Shown here: piece by piece, positions 27,142-39,054 of the stretch
How the letters are laid out: every line of letters starts with the position of its first letter
How positions within the stretch are numbered: the stretch's first letter is position 1
Source of the DNA: Amyloporia xantha
Taxonomy: Eukaryota > Basidiomycota > Agaricomycetes > Polyporales > Adustoporiaceae
DNA length: 64,000 nucleotides
NCBI GenBank assembly: GCA_036971615.1
Contig: JAYKKR010000003.1
Span: 186,001 to 250,000 of the forward strand
Reading direction: 5' to 3'
Notes under the pieces: generated by a model
Databases searched by the model: none
What the model was told of the DNA's origin: nothing
Seen by the model: only the letters and a program-made list of their open reading frames with translations
Position numbers and translations under genes: made by a program

Positions 27142-30100
27142 TTGGGTTTTGATTGTGGTATGGGTATCACCAGTGGATCAGAACTAGCACAGCCAGCCAA
27201 CAGTAGTATTAAGCCCAGTCCTTCAAGCCACAATCAGGATGGCAAATCAGCTGAGAAGATGTGTGGATTCCTTATCCTTATCTTGTCTGAAGTCTTTACC
27301 AACTCAAATATGTTTTCAAACAGTGTTCTGATATATCCAAGTCAAGCTCTTGGAGGAGTCACAATCTATCACAGTGATTTGGAACGCTTGAAGCCACAGT
27401 GCTGGCTCAATGATACCATCATTGAGTTTGGTCTAAAGTAAGCATATATAATCTGTGTTGCTATGGAAATCCTTATAACTGTTCTAGGAGTATATGGGCA
27501 GATCTAAATTCAAACATGCCAGAAGTTGCTGCACAAACACATATATTTAGTTCATTTTTCTACACAAGACTAACATCCAACAAGTGTGTGACAAGTCAAG
27601 TGTATCACAAGTGCAGGTACTCTAACATTCAATATGATGCAGTCAAATACAGTACAGCTATGTGCGTGACTGGACATCAAAGATTGACATTTTTCAAAAG
27701 AAATATTTAATAGTGCCAATAAATGAGAAGTAAGTCTCACTTGTGTAACATTTTATCAATTGGCCCATATATAGCTGCAGCTTGCATTGGTTTGTTGCTA
27801 TTATCTGTAATCCTCATTTGATTATTGCAAATGGCAACATCATGATCAAATCATCAAATACAATGTGTGTACTTCAGAATTTTCAAAAGCAGACATCCAG
27901 GCAAATCATCTACCTAACAGATATCCATACAAAGATCTGGAAAGAACACTTGATCTACGAGAAGTAACATCATCAAAATCAGATGGAAAAAAGCAAGAAC
28001 AATCCAATGCTGATAGTGCTGAAGATACAGATTCTGCAGAATGTGATGATGAAGACTTCTGTTCTTTATTTCAAGACACATCAGATGAGGAATCTGATGG
28101 GGTTGATGATTATGATCACATTTTAGTATTGAAATACCCACTGTATGTGTTTGTTTAATTTATGTCAGTCATCAGACACTTACTGACTGAAATATTATAA
28201 TTCAGATCTGAAGAGATATTGGGTATGCTTCAGAGATATGATTTATTTGTAGCTGCTGACTTAGACCATTTGGATGTCAGGGGAACGCAAAAGAAAGAAT
28301 GAATCTAGTCTTTATATCACCACCACCACCAATGGATTGATTGATGAGTCACAGTAAGTAGATGTTTCATCAAGATATTTTTGTTCTTAACTGAATATGT
28401 ATCAGAAAGACAAATATTTTGATCCTTGACTCATTAGGCAATTCACACTCCACAATCATTGCAAATCTCACAACATACCTGAATATGGAAGCTCAGAACA
28501 AACAAAACTGCCTCTATTCTAGAACAATAGTGGGTATATCTGCTTTGGTACAATTCATATTTATTTCTCTTGATAACCTGGCTGATAGCATTGTAGGTTC
28601 CTCAACAATCCAATTACCATGATTGTGGAGTTTACTTGTTACACTATGTGAAGACCTTCCTGGATGATCCTTCTAAGTATCATGAATTGATTGTTGTAAG
28701 TGTAATAAAACATAATTGGGGTATCTATATAGATCTAAGCTGCTATCTGTTTCAGTCAACCAAAAAAAGAAAACAATATTCATCCAATCAATGTGATGAT
28801 GACTGGAAGCATAATCAAGTTAAAGACATCAGGAAAAGGCTTATCAAGAAAATAGAGAGCTTGGCGCAATAAAACAAAGCAAAATGTTGAGATTCACACT
28901 GTACAGCAGCTCTTGTGCTTTGTATGACTTGTGTCAACAATGATGCCATTGGGTATGCTCCATAAAAATAGAATTCATTTTGTCCCTAACTTCAGTCTCA
29001 GCTCATATTTTTCATTTTTCCACTTTCAATTGTATAAAGCATTTACTGGCTGTGATGTCTGTACCTTGTTTTCTCTGCATTAAATTGTTTATAGTAGTGT
29101 CATTTCAGTGCAGACTACATGTGAGAACTCAGTTTGCAGCCTTATACATCAAAGTTTGGATGAGCTCTCTGCAAGAGAATGACAGTGCCTTTTTGCATGT
29201 AGAGTTTGAGGTTTGGTGGACTCAAGGTGATTTCAAGACAAATGTAGTGCCTGAGTCACTAGACAGCAATTGTCAGAGTGACACGTTGATAGGCACCAAG
29301 CCCCTTGTGACGGACACAGCACAGGAGGTACAAAGGATCTACGCCATGTTATTCTGTTCCACTTTTGGAATGCAAAAGCCTAGCCTCTTCATGTCTTGTA
29401 GTTTGCACTCATTGCTACTTCCGTCAGATTAAGTAATTACATCGCACGTGACTTGTCCTCTATGCTATGTGGTTTGTGCCTCAGAAATGTAGCTCACTTT
29501 TCACCAACAACCTTCACCATGTGCTAGACACTTGGATCAGAGGACTTTGGTTTTCCTCCACCAATTCGTGGTAGGATACGTTGGCACTGCTGAACTCAGA
29601 CCCATCCCAAATGATGTAAACAAAGTTTGAACTTCAAGCCATTGCCTGCTATGTGTCACTTTGACAATCGCTGTTTAGTGACATTTAGCCCTTTCTGAGG
29701 ACTCCTATAGAATCCGCCAAGCTTGAACTCTACGGTCCAAGGTCCTGTCTACCAGCCTGAAGAAGAACCCCAAATGACAAGTTCTCACACTGGTGGATAT
29801 TCAGGGAGACAGTCCACCTCCTACCTCACATCACACCTCTAGAGACATTTCAACCGAGACTACACACCCTGCTCTTCCTGGACTCTTGTGCTTATGACCC
29901 AGTGCCCCTTCCATGTCACCTCCTTTGCAAGCTCCCCACTTAGCACACCTTGGGGGAGTCCCTGGATCCACCCTGCCTTCAACTTCCTCAGCCCCTTCTC
30001 CAGTAGGATTGACTCTGCTCCTAATTGGGTCAGATGACCAGGGAGAATCTGGCTGCTGGGGGCCTCATCAGCAAAATCCAACTTTGTATTAAGCGTCTTT

Positions 30101-30950
30101 ATTGTTTTTCACAAGAACATAAGAAGTTCAAGAGAAATTGAAAACCTGAGTAAAGAGCCTTTTATGTGCCTTATATAAGAACATTTGTCCTTATCTAAGA
30201 GAAATCAAATGTGATCTACACTCTTGATGTTGTCTTTAAACAACAGAATATCCTTTTTTCACATATAAATATCCTTAAAATGATAGTGAACTATTGTCTT
30301 TTTAAACACATATATGACTTATAAAATGCAATTGAACAACAGGGTATTCTTTTTGCATACAACAGTCTCATTGAAATGACAGTAAATTAGTCTGACCTAT
30401 CTGAAAGCATTCTAAATTGTCTTTGTTTCCACACATTTTACTTGTAAAAGGTAATTGAACAGACAGTAGTAGCTCAGCATAAGACCCATAGAAAGCTGAT
30501 AAGAGCATCTTCAATGAACAATAGGACATCTAATAGAATTCAATGTCATTAAGGCAACAAAAGATATTATAATATTCACCAAGACTGATACATAAAAGGA
30601 TTTCTAAGACCAACATAAGCACCAGAATTAGATTGACAAGCCAATGTTAAGCACTCAAGTCAGCTAAGTAAATATAAGGATTGCAAAGACAATGATGTAT
30701 TAAATGCTGCAAGAGCATCAAAAGCAAATGATGACATCCAGAAGACAACAATGTTCAGGACAAGTATATAAGAGCATACAGAAGAATAAGCATGGATGAC
30801 AGCATAATTCATATTGCATGTAAGGAAACATGACTGTAGATAGAAAGCATAGTAAAGACACAGAAAGATGCATAATGGACGCCAAGTACAGCAAGTACAT
30901 CAAGAGCATCAGGTTCTGAAATAAGTTCACTCAGTCTTTCATAAGACAAG
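26950..30950. other. AT-rich, CpG-depleted block
   Basis: By hand I find only 5 CpG dinucleotides between 27121 and 29040, although the sequence is roughly 37% GC, where several tens would be expected. TG and CA are abundant. Depletion weakens but continues to about 30950. Beyond the protease gene (after about 28900) I recognise no coding sequence; 28980-30080 and 30090-30950 hold short ORFs only. The composition differs sharply from the CpG-rich elements at 37-64 kb. Confidence 0.7.
27142..28872 (+). CDS. Ulp1-type (C48) cysteine protease domain protein
   Basis: SUMO-specific protease fold. Exon ending 27438 carries GGVTIYHSDLERLKPQCWLNDTIIEFGL, the substrate-binding W-L-N-D-x-I-I motif. 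It splices (GTAAGC...TAG) to SIWADLNSNMP..FFYTRL, then SYVRDWTSKIDIFQKKYLIVPINE, then NLHWFVAIICNP with the catalytic His (codon 27785-27787). An acidic insert follows (EDTDSAECDDEDF, about 28000-28130). The Asp lies in ILILDSLGNSHS (28428-28430) and Gln/Cys in VPQQSNY.DCGVYLLHY (Cys codon 28624-28626), then TFLDDPSKYHELI. All catalytic positions are present and all junctions checked join in frame, in spite of the extreme loss of CpG. Start uncertain; the homologous region begins near 27330. Such proteases often travel with fungal and plant DNA transposons; no transposase is attached here. Confidence 0.7.
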
Positions 30951-31149
30951 AGCAAGGTGACAACATCAGGAAAAACCCCGGGGTAATTTAACAGAATGAC
31001 GCTGACATTACTCACAAAGTTTGTAATCAGCAGCATCCACCACAATGTCACGCCATTCTGCAACATTACGTCGGAATAGGATAATGATTGGAGTCCATGT
31101 CTCTCCATACAATTATTATGCAAAATTTCGGTCTACTAGTAATTATTAT

Positions 31150-34015
31150 TCAAAATACATTGAAGTAAGTATGCATATCCTTGTATGGGTTAAGATAGAA
31201 TACAGGGCATTCCTCGAGAACGTTCTCACTTGTCCAAGTAACGGGTATGCTGCCTCCCCATTTAGGAATCAAGTGAACACTCCGTTGAATGAGAGGTAAC
31301 GGAACCACAGATGCAAGCCTTACCCCGTCCGTGAGTGAACATCGTATCTTGTACATCTTCAGATTTGCTTTGGGAGATGGCGTGAACTCTGAAAACCATT
31401 CTATATACACAAGGTGTTTTGGAGGGCGATGGTCTACGGGGAATAGTGCCTCTAATGCTCGTTCCGGAAGAGAGAAGACTACTCGGATCTGACCGACACA
31501 CATATCTGATATTCACATGTAAGTCAGACTATTTATAATCTAAGTTAATCATGAACACAGCATACCTTTTAAGGCTGATCTATGCCTAGTGTTATTGTTG
31601 TTTGGAATGTTCCTCACATGTACTAAGGCAGTATCAAACCAGGCAGGAATGATCACTTGATTATCTTCATCTGTGGTGCGAGGATGGACATGGATCGCAT
31701 CGAGAGTCTCTTTGCCGTGAGTGTCGTTATTCCAGAATTTGATCTTGTGATACACAGGGAGCGTACGGAAAGGCATTCACACATCCACAGCGCACTCTTC
31801 AATCTGTCGGGAAGACCAGGTAGGATTGTTGTATTGGATGATGAAACATGAGAGTGCAGCCACGAAGTGTGTTGCACCATAATGTGAGCCTGATGTAATA
31901 TCCTCGACGGATACAGCTTTCCGTGTTGGATGACGGGTCATCTTGTGATGCAGGACACAATCCATATCCGGTGGCTTCCAACGAAGCTGAGGCTGACCAC
32001 CGACAGAGGTTTGTGGCTCGTCTTTCTGGTGTAGCCGCCATATTACGTAGTTGTTATGATGAAGAATCTTCTCGCGCTGTTCGAGCCACTTTGTCATTTG
32101 CGGAAATTTGTCCTTGTGGTTAGTTGCATGGTAGGCATCCTTCGCAAAATCAATATGAAGTTGCTCAGTCACTTCTGTGTTGTAATTATCTGTTGTCTCA
32201 TAAAGCTTGATGCAGCAAAAGTAATGCATGAGAAAATGTAACTTTGGGATATTGAAATTTGATCGGATCCCCAAGTCCACAAAAATGCTTTTATTGGCGT
32301 GAAATTCAGCAAGGCAAGCCGTGAGTGTTTTGAGTGTATCGTCAGTGTGTACCGGATATTGCGCAAGGTATAGGAAATCAAGAAGTGCCTGTGTCGCTTG
32401 GTGGAGCTGCGCAGATGAGTGGCCGGCAGATAGACGTACATTGATAATGATTCCGAATAGGAATCGGGCCATCTGTTTATGTTCCGCACCACTCACACGT
32501 GATAACATCGTGATCCCTTTGCGGAATATGCGGATGCCATGATTTGGCGGGAGACGGCGGACACAAGCATCGATCTCAGCGGCCCCGCAGACTGAGGTGA
32601 GCCATGAGACAAGGTGCTTGAAAACACCTTGATATAATTGATGCAAGACATCGGGAGTGATGGATTGGAATATATTGACATAAGGCAGTCTTTCCCAGAA
32701 CGGGTGTTGAATAGGCTTGATGTTAGCCTTGAGGCACACCGCTGTGAATTCTGCTGAACCTAGGGATGCGAGAGCCTCCGAGACAATCCCTATGTCATGA
32801 AGATCAGGGTATTCAGAAGGAAAATCACCCAGTTCAGTGTGAGAACAATCGCAGATGGGACAGTCCCCTGTATACGCTCCAGTAATGAGGCACTGCTCTG
32901 GATAATCTCCAACATACGCCGCAAGAATGGGATGGCATCGGCGCGTGATGCCATCACCACTTGTCATTTCCACTCCGCTTATGCCAGCCTTTTCGAGAGG
33001 CTCAACGAGTTGCGCCATGCATGAGTGAAATAAATTTGCGAGAGTACGTCAACGAGCTGCTTTGTTCGTGATATGGTCCAGGCGAGTTGTTGGCAAGTAG
33101 GCGAGAAGGATCTGGCCTTGTCATGATGGCTTTCGGCGAATTTCCTTCGGGAGATTACCAATCGTTAGGTAGACCGGATATGCTGTCTTGTTGCAGAAGA
33201 GTGTGATCTGGGTTTTGGTCGGAAGACAATATGATTGGAATGATTGTGGTGCCTGGATGTTCACGTTCAAGGACATTCTACATGAACTTACAAATACTAA
33301 ATGAGTGGAGTCATGTGAAATAAAGCTTGCCTGTGTACTCCACCACCATTTCCCCATGTGCATATCATGATAGAGCCGACACATCTTATTCGCATCAGCA
33401 TAGTGGCATTCAGGCGCGACACAAAGGTAGTGCGCGTGCTCTGCATCCCCATACAAAGCACGTACGCACTCCAGGATGTCACGACAGAACATATCAAATG
33501 CCTCACTGGCCACATAGGCCTCCTGGTGCTTGAAAGCTGGCCGTCTACCTGGTATCTTGGTATCGATTATTTTGTTCAGCTCATTAGAACTCTTGTACGA
33601 AAGCCCCAGTGCATCACGAACCTATCTTATCACATGAGAAATTAGATTGACAACAAGACACAATGAACAAGATACTTACGCCGTTGATCACAATCAACTC
33701 AGCAAACACCGAGGATCCTGAACCCCGCAGCTTAGCCCATCGAGCAATCTCCCAGTCAAGACGCGACACGAAGGGAGCCCATGGATTGGCGGTGCTGTCG
33801 TCAATTCTAGTGGAATATGATTGGTACAATGACTGCCTCGACCCTGCATTTGAGTTGATTGCAGCGCCGGCTTGACCACCATACTTATCAATGTGAACAG
33901 GAGAGCCACGGTGTAAGGCTTGGTGCTCCTCCCGCTGTGCGATAAGCACACCTGGAAGGAACAGATCAAAGAGTCGAAGGGGAAGGGGAGTGAAGACGTT
34001 CGCTGCGTCTGGCAT
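31150..34015 (-). pseudogene. Plavaka transposase with two in-frame stops
   Basis: Plavaka is a CACTA-related DNA transposon superfamily of agaricomycetes. Exon 1 from 34015 carries NPWAPFVSRLDWEIARWAKLRG. About 33620-33350 gives LGLSYKSSNELNKIID...FDMFCRDILECVRALYGD..MCRLYHDMHMGKWWWSTQ, then KTQITLFCNKTAYPVYLTIGN. The long exon 33018-31777 contains SGDGITRRCHPILAAYVGDYPEQ, the C-x2-C pair in GDCPICDC, PYVNIFQSITPDVLHQLYQG and TTDNYNTEVTEQLHIDFAKDAYHATN. C-terminal exons at about 31776-31549 and 31503-31150 complete it (PKHLVYIEWFSEF, WTSENVLEECP). TGA stops at 33121-33123 and 33049-33051 interrupt an otherwise continuous conserved frame (KPS*QGQILLAYLPTTRL; AAR*RTLANLF); both are explained by CGA to TGA. 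Terminal inverted repeats are not resolved on the left. Confidence 0.85.
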
Positions 34016-34432
34016 GGAGGATGAGCAAGAGAGAAAAGAATTGATTGAGCTAGAGACTCGTAGGTATATGGGGGACGCTCTATGTGTGCTATCCCAGCCA
34101 AGTCACAGTCGCAGTCCTAAGTACGCAGTAGATATCTCGGATCGCAGTAAAATGGGTCAAGCCGCTTGCTCGCCCTCTTGTAGAAGTAAAACGCAGTGTA
34201 GCTCCGCTGAGCAAGAAAACCCGGTCGCGTGAAAGTCAAAGTCCCAGTCGCAGCTCGTACCAGATGGTAGATGCCCCTCCCGCCTCGTCCCCCTTCCTCA
34301 TATATATCTCGTCCCGCGTGTGCTGCCACGTCACTCTCCCTCCCGCTTCCTCCCGCTCCCTCCCCTCCGGCTCTTCCCCTGACTTACTTTTCCTCCTTCC
34401 GCGCACTCTTCCCTCCCTCCGTCTCATTCGCC

Positions 34433-35232
34433 ATGTCTGAGCCTGCCGAACCCACCGACCCCATCGGTTCCCTCCACGTCCGCCGCTACCTCCTCCTCGT
34501 AGACGTGCTTCGCGCTGAATGCGTTGTTCAGCCTTCATTCCGCCCTTCCGATCCGGCTGCTTGGCTTGCCTGGGCGCACGGAGTGCGCTGGCTGCTGGTT
34601 TGTCCGCCTTCTCTTTTACTTCTCTTTCCTTCCCCTCACGTCCCGTCCCGCAGCGCCTTGCCTATGAGGCTCGAGCCCAAGCCATAGCCGCAGGGAATAT
34701 CACGCTCCCTCCGCTCACTGCCTTCGTCACCCTCCGCGAGCTCGTCCACTACATCGACTCGATCTTCCGCTCCTCCCTGAGCCATCGCGGTGCAGTCCCT
34801 TATCCTGGGATCGCCTGGAGCCCCGACGAGGTCCGCTCTAATGCGCAGCGGGACGAAGCTGGCACTCCGCCTCCCCTCCCGTTGTACACGGAAGAGGCCT
34901 TCTGGACCCCTCCCCGCGTCACCGAGCAACGTACCGATGAGGCTTTGGAACGGCTTGAACTTATCGCCCGCCAGTTCTCGGACACTTTGGACCGTATGCG
35001 TCCCTATCCGCGGGCTTTCGAAGACTTAGAGCACTCGATCCGTGTCGCCGCTCATGCTCTGGGAGGAAGGGGAGGACGTCGGGAGGGAGGTCCCTCGCGG
35101 GCCCGTACCCCTGCGGAGGAGGATTTCCGTTACCACCGGGAGACTATTTATTGTCCCCTGCACCACCGCTCGTTCTCTGACGTCGGCGGGGAAGGGCCCG
35201 ACGCTCCCATCGACTTGTCGACCGTAGATTAG
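34433..35232 (+). CDS. Gene X copy 1, Plavaka-linked protein of unknown function
   Basis: Two exons, 34433-34597 and 34654-35232, with a 56 base GT-AG intron; 247 aa. It starts MSEPAEPTDPIGSLHVRRYLLL and contains AAWLAWAHGVRWLL|RLAYEARAQAIAAG across the splice, then VTLRELVHYIDSIFRSSL and a charged, Gly/Arg-rich region before IYCPLHHRSF. No catalytic motif or domain recognised. It is divergent from the Plavaka transposase, 418 bp away, so the pair may share a promoter and X is likely an accessory gene of that element. Copy 2 at 44218 differs by about two residues near the C-terminus. Both copies are open, which argues for recent duplication or selection. Confidence 0.65.
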
Positions 35233-35978
35233 TGTTCCGTCCTGTAGTCGTTCCGTTCGAATGCCATGCTTGCTTCCGCCGAGCTCCCTTGTCCCGCGTG
35301 TTAGGGAAAAGGGACTTTTTACTCCCAAGAGGTATTATCTTCTATTTCTAATCTCGGACTTCTCTATTGATCCTCAAGACCGAAGTATAGACTCATTTCT
35401 ATGCTATTTATCCTTGCTACTTATCCATTTACTCTTATTTTCACTTTAGAAGTACTGCTTTTGCCCTATTTCTTTTACAATGCTTACTATGCTTACTGCG
35501 GTCTAGGTAAGTATTAAGACCGAAGCTACCTCAATTAGGTCAGTCTTGATACACCTATAGGATCACTGAGCTTCACTCTCAAGGTCCTATCCAAGTCTCT
35601 GACTTGAAACCATGTCCAAACCCGCTCACAGCATCACTAACCGCAGTGCCTCCCTCACAGTTGCACTAGGAGTGGCACTAAGACCGAGGCCACTCCGAGG
35701 CTCACCAAGGCCTCATGTAGGCTACATAGCCTCGGTCTTGTTGCGCTGTATAGCCCCAGACATAGCCTCGCTTATTGTTCTCGTTTGAGGCTATACAGAG
35801 GCTATACTGTGCCACTTGAAGGGCAGTGACTAGGACAATAGGAAAAAGCTTCGGACTTGATGTGCATGGTTGACGCATGGTTAAAGCGAGGTAAAGGAAT
35901 AGCTTAGAAGCCTCTGGTACTTAGAAGGAACATTTGAGTAGGTTCTATTCTGCTTATTTAATCTTGTCTCAGGAAATG

Positions 35979-35986
35979 TATATAAG
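35979..35986 (+). promoter_or_regulatory. TATA box of the LTR
   Basis: TATATAAG about 680 bp into the LTR, followed by CTCTCATGTACACTAC, a plausible U3/R boundary. The orientation is inferred from this motif. Confidence 0.4.
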
Positions 35987-36559
35987 ACCGCTCTCATGTA
36001 CACTACAAATCATTGCATCTTTCCACCCAATCCATTTGTAAGCCTCAGCGCTACCTTGAGACCTTGTCTCCTTCTCGGTTTTGTAGGACTTGCCATAGCT
36101 ACGCGCTGGTATCAGACCTATCCCAGACTCAACAAACTACTTATAGCTTCGCGCTAAGTAGCGGTCTTCGGTATTGCTTCGCGCTACCTAAAGACCTTAG
36201 TCTGGCAACAATACTTGAGAAGGATTTGAGTATCATTGTATCATTTGAAGTCTTACTTTGAAACCTTCTATTCATATCTTAAGACCTATCTGATAATACT
36301 CCAAGTCGATTCAATCTCTTCTACTTAAGTCTCTGTAGCCGGTATACAGAACTTCACTGTGTCTCGGAATTGAAGACCTATTGCATTTGAGTTCAGTACA
36401 AGTAAGTAAGCCTGGCTCAAAGGTATTGACTTGTAACTCGTTGTGTGATCTGGTACAATCCCACTACCACACCTTTGCCCTTCGGTCTTCAGTTAACTCT
36501 GAAACCTTCCTTCAATCTATTCAAGTCTGGACTTGAATCCATTTGTATTCGTCATTAGA

Positions 36560-36960
36560 AAGGCTAAAAAGCGGTCTTACTCCGGTCTTATTAGACTCAG
36601 ACTAAGTACCCTTTGAGACCTCTATAGTGAAGTCTATTACTTCATTTCCTTATCAAAGCGGTCTTACTACGGTCTTACTAGACTTGTAATCAATACCCTT
36701 TGATACCTCTATAGTGGTATTAGCTTTCCTTTGAAGTCTATTGCTTCATTTCCTTCACAAAGCGGTCTTACGTCGGTCTTACAAGGCTTGGACTTAAGTC
36801 CTTTTGATACCATCATAGTGGTCTTAGCTTCTTCTTGAAGTCTGGCACTTCATTTCCTCAATAAGGCGGTCTTACTTCAGCCTTATTAGGCTCGGACTAA
36901 AGCCCTTTTTATACCATTAACAGGGTATTAGCCTTATTTTGAAGTCCAGTGCTTCATTTT
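36560..36960 (+). repeat. Four tandem units inside the LTR
   Basis: Four imperfect units of about 87-105 bp, each opening with AAGCGGTCTTAC..CGGTCTTA and closing with a GAAGTCT..CTTCATTT segment. They explain the unusual LTR length; the GGTCTTA core also recurs singly elsewhere in the LTR. Confidence 0.6.
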
Positions 36961-37125
36961 GCATAACCTTTCTAGCTCGGTTTCAGCAGACCTTAGACCT
37001 ATCCTAAGGGTCTCACTGCAAAAAGTCACCAGATCCATAACACCGCGTGATCGCATCTCCTCCGTTCCGCTGTCTCGTCCTGCCCTACCGTCCGTTCATA
37101 GGGTAGCGCATACCCATTCCTTACA

Positions 37126-37709
37126 GCGCGCCGCGACAAGCCAGCGTCTGAAGTTACGCTCATGAGATGAGGTCGCGGTGGTGAACAAGACGGTCAATGA
37201 AAACGCGCGAGTATACACACAGGCGCGACGCGCCATGGAGGGTTTGGGTGCAGGCGTCGCGACTTTGGGGAAGTATCAGAAACTTGTGCGCGACAACCTC
37301 CGATCCATCACAGCACTTATGGACAACTCAGTGCGTGGAAGCTGTAATTCTGCGCTCTCTTGGATCTGGACTGTGGACTTGGGCAGAGATGGTGCACAGT
37401 CAGACTGGATGGCTGAACGTAAGATTCAGAATGCATAAGTGATGTCTGAGCTAATATCGTTCCTCAGTGCACCGGGTCAATTGGCTCAGGGCGCGCGCTC
37501 GCCGCGACCAATGGGAGGAGGATTACACTATTCTTATTGCAGAGATGGGCTGGTCGGAAGTCAGCTTCCGCAAACGGAGTTGCGATTGACTGTCGCGCGG
37601 CAATGTTCCATACATTGGGCGCGGCCACAGGTGTTATTCTCTGCGACAGGCGGCGATGTATACATCCATGGCAGACGCACTGATCGAGCTTTGTGCTCCC
37701 TGCAAATGA
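37126..37709 (+). pseudogene. KDZ transposase, C-terminal fragment
   Basis: Aligns with the C-terminus of the K2 transposase. QRAATSQRLKLRS*DEV continues to NLRSITALMDNSVRGSCNSALSWIWTVDLG..QSDWMAE; an intron (GTAAGA...CTCAG, about 37422-37467) joins to LHRVNWLRARARRDQWEEDY; then GHRCYSLRQAAMYTSMADALIEL to the stop at 37709. Two in-frame TGA codons: 37163-37165, where K2 has Trp, and 37587-37589. The upstream part is missing because the Plavaka element ends exactly at 37125. The 72 bp gap to the convergent TET gene matches K2. Confidence 0.8.
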
Positions 37710-37781
37710 CAGTCTGCTCCATTGTTTCTCTCCTTCGATCAAGGCATTACATAAGTCTCATTTCCCGGAGATGTGCCTGCT

Positions 37782-39054
37782 TTAGTCATAATATGTAATG
37801 TCCATCCAATGTGGTGCAACTACCCCCATCGCAGCGTGCACGGCATCGCGCATAAAATATGCATAACAGACTCGATCTCCATCGCATGGTCCAACAGAGT
37901 GACGAAGAACCTTGCCACAAAGGGCAACCACAGATCCAGGTGGATAATGGACATGGAGACCCACCCCATCCATCTCAATGACCAGGTCGCGGTACGATCC
38001 AATTGTGGCGAGGAGATCATACCACGGCTTTCGTGAGTTGTTGTCGCGGTGAGGTGGTGTCTCGCGGTTCGATATGATCTGTACGGCGTTGAATGGGGAT
38101 CCCCACGCCTTCACATCCTCGCAGAGACCAGGGACCTTCTCTAGCTTGAGCATGGTGTCGCGACCAGCCTGGTAAAGTGGGGGGTGAACTACTGCCAGAA
38201 TCGCAGACAGAATGGCTGAGGTTTCAGCGATGGCAGACATCCATTGCAGTGCGCTTTCCCTATTGGTCCCCTTCAGACTCGCGGAATGCTCAAGGGCATG
38301 ACTCGGTCCCTGTGCAACATCATTTTCACATGAGCTGCCGATGGTGAGTGTCACACTTACAACGTGACCTTGCTGGTACCATGCGGGGGATATATTTACA
38401 GTGCCTGGTTGAATTCGACACATTGCAGGGTCGCGGAAGAGGCTTGACAATTGTCGCCAACTGCGCATCCCTTCCTGTGGTCCACCACGCAGTCGCGGCC
38501 CACACTGCTTGAGTTGCTTGGCTAATAAATCTGTCGCGGCCAGCATTTCGTTCTGGTGTGGATGTGTTAACACACACCATTCAAGTTAGAATGTTACTTC
38601 AGGTGCACCTGCCGTTTTTCAGATAGCAGACCTGGAAGAAGCCAGGCCAGAACCCGCCCGTGCATATCCATCAGAATGGACAGTTCCCTCAATGACATCA
38701 CTTTGTCTGGTAGCAGACGCGGCCACTTAGCGCGCAATGCATCCTCCAACTTGTGGTTCTGACCACTCGCTTGGACGCCTAGTGCATCTGCATACCTGTC
38801 TGCATCCCAAGGGACGCTGACTACTTATCGCATCAGCACCCCATGGCATTACACGGATGAATTGTTACTGTACCGCGATGGAGAAATGCATGGGCGAGAC
38901 GGTCTGCAATGACGCTACATTCACCAACGAGATATGTACTAATATTCAGGGAGGATGGCTGTAGTGGCGCGGGTCCTATATCCTTTCGAAGGATGTGTAA
39001 TCTCCTACGAAACATGGCTTGCATGTATGCCGCCACCTCGTCGGTTAAGTCCAT
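37782..39054 (-). CDS. TET/JBP family 2-oxoglutarate/Fe(II) dioxygenase (K1 copy), 370 aa
   Basis: TET/JBP enzymes oxidise 5-methylcytosine (JBP: thymine) in DNA using Fe(II) and 2-oxoglutarate; fungal members are commonly embedded in KDZ transposons. Exons 39054-38874, 38820-38609, 38552-38361 and 38309-37782 join in frame; introns 2-4 positions match the K2 copy. The double-stranded beta-helix core is in exon 4: ISNRETPPHRDNNSRKPWYDLL supplies H282 and D284 (H-x-D), VLRHSVG supplies H332, and GDRVCYAYFMRD supplies R341, the 2-oxoglutarate ligand. No stop or frameshift, although the adjoining KDZ transposase is dead. The first about 190 residues have no recognised domain but are conserved with K2 (FRDP..C...PGTVNISPAW). 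Nuclear action expected. Substrate not deducible from sequence. Confidence 0.88.

Larger units (their letters stand above)
35299..37042. mobile_element. Solo LTR, 1,744 bp
   Basis: Begins TGTTAGGG and ends ATAACA (TGTTA/TAACA inverted ends), flanked by the 5 bp direct repeat CCGCG at 35294-35298 and 37043-37047. The empty site survives at about 45080-45090 in segment S copy 2, where CCGCGTGATCGC is uninterrupted. This fits recombination between the two LTRs of a retrotransposon. No gag-pol sequence remains; the small ORFs inside are not genes. Confidence 0.88.
33912..37125. mobile_element. Segment S copy 1 (right end of Plavaka element, split by solo LTR)
   Basis: From TGTAAGG at 33912 to CCTTACA ending 37125. 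Without the solo LTR and one of its 5 bp duplications it is 1,465 bp, against 1,466 bp for copy 2 (43696-45161); the two are about 98-99% identical by eye. It spans the start of the Plavaka transposase and the whole divergent gene X. Its left end lies inside the transposase reading frame, and its right end abuts KDZ sequence, so here it is part of the larger Plavaka element rather than a free insertion. Confidence 0.7.

Noticed and set aside
30811..30840. TGTAAGGAA as a possible left end of the Plavaka element
   Set aside because: Only nine bases match the right end, it lies inside the CpG-poor block, and no target duplication matches 37126 onward.
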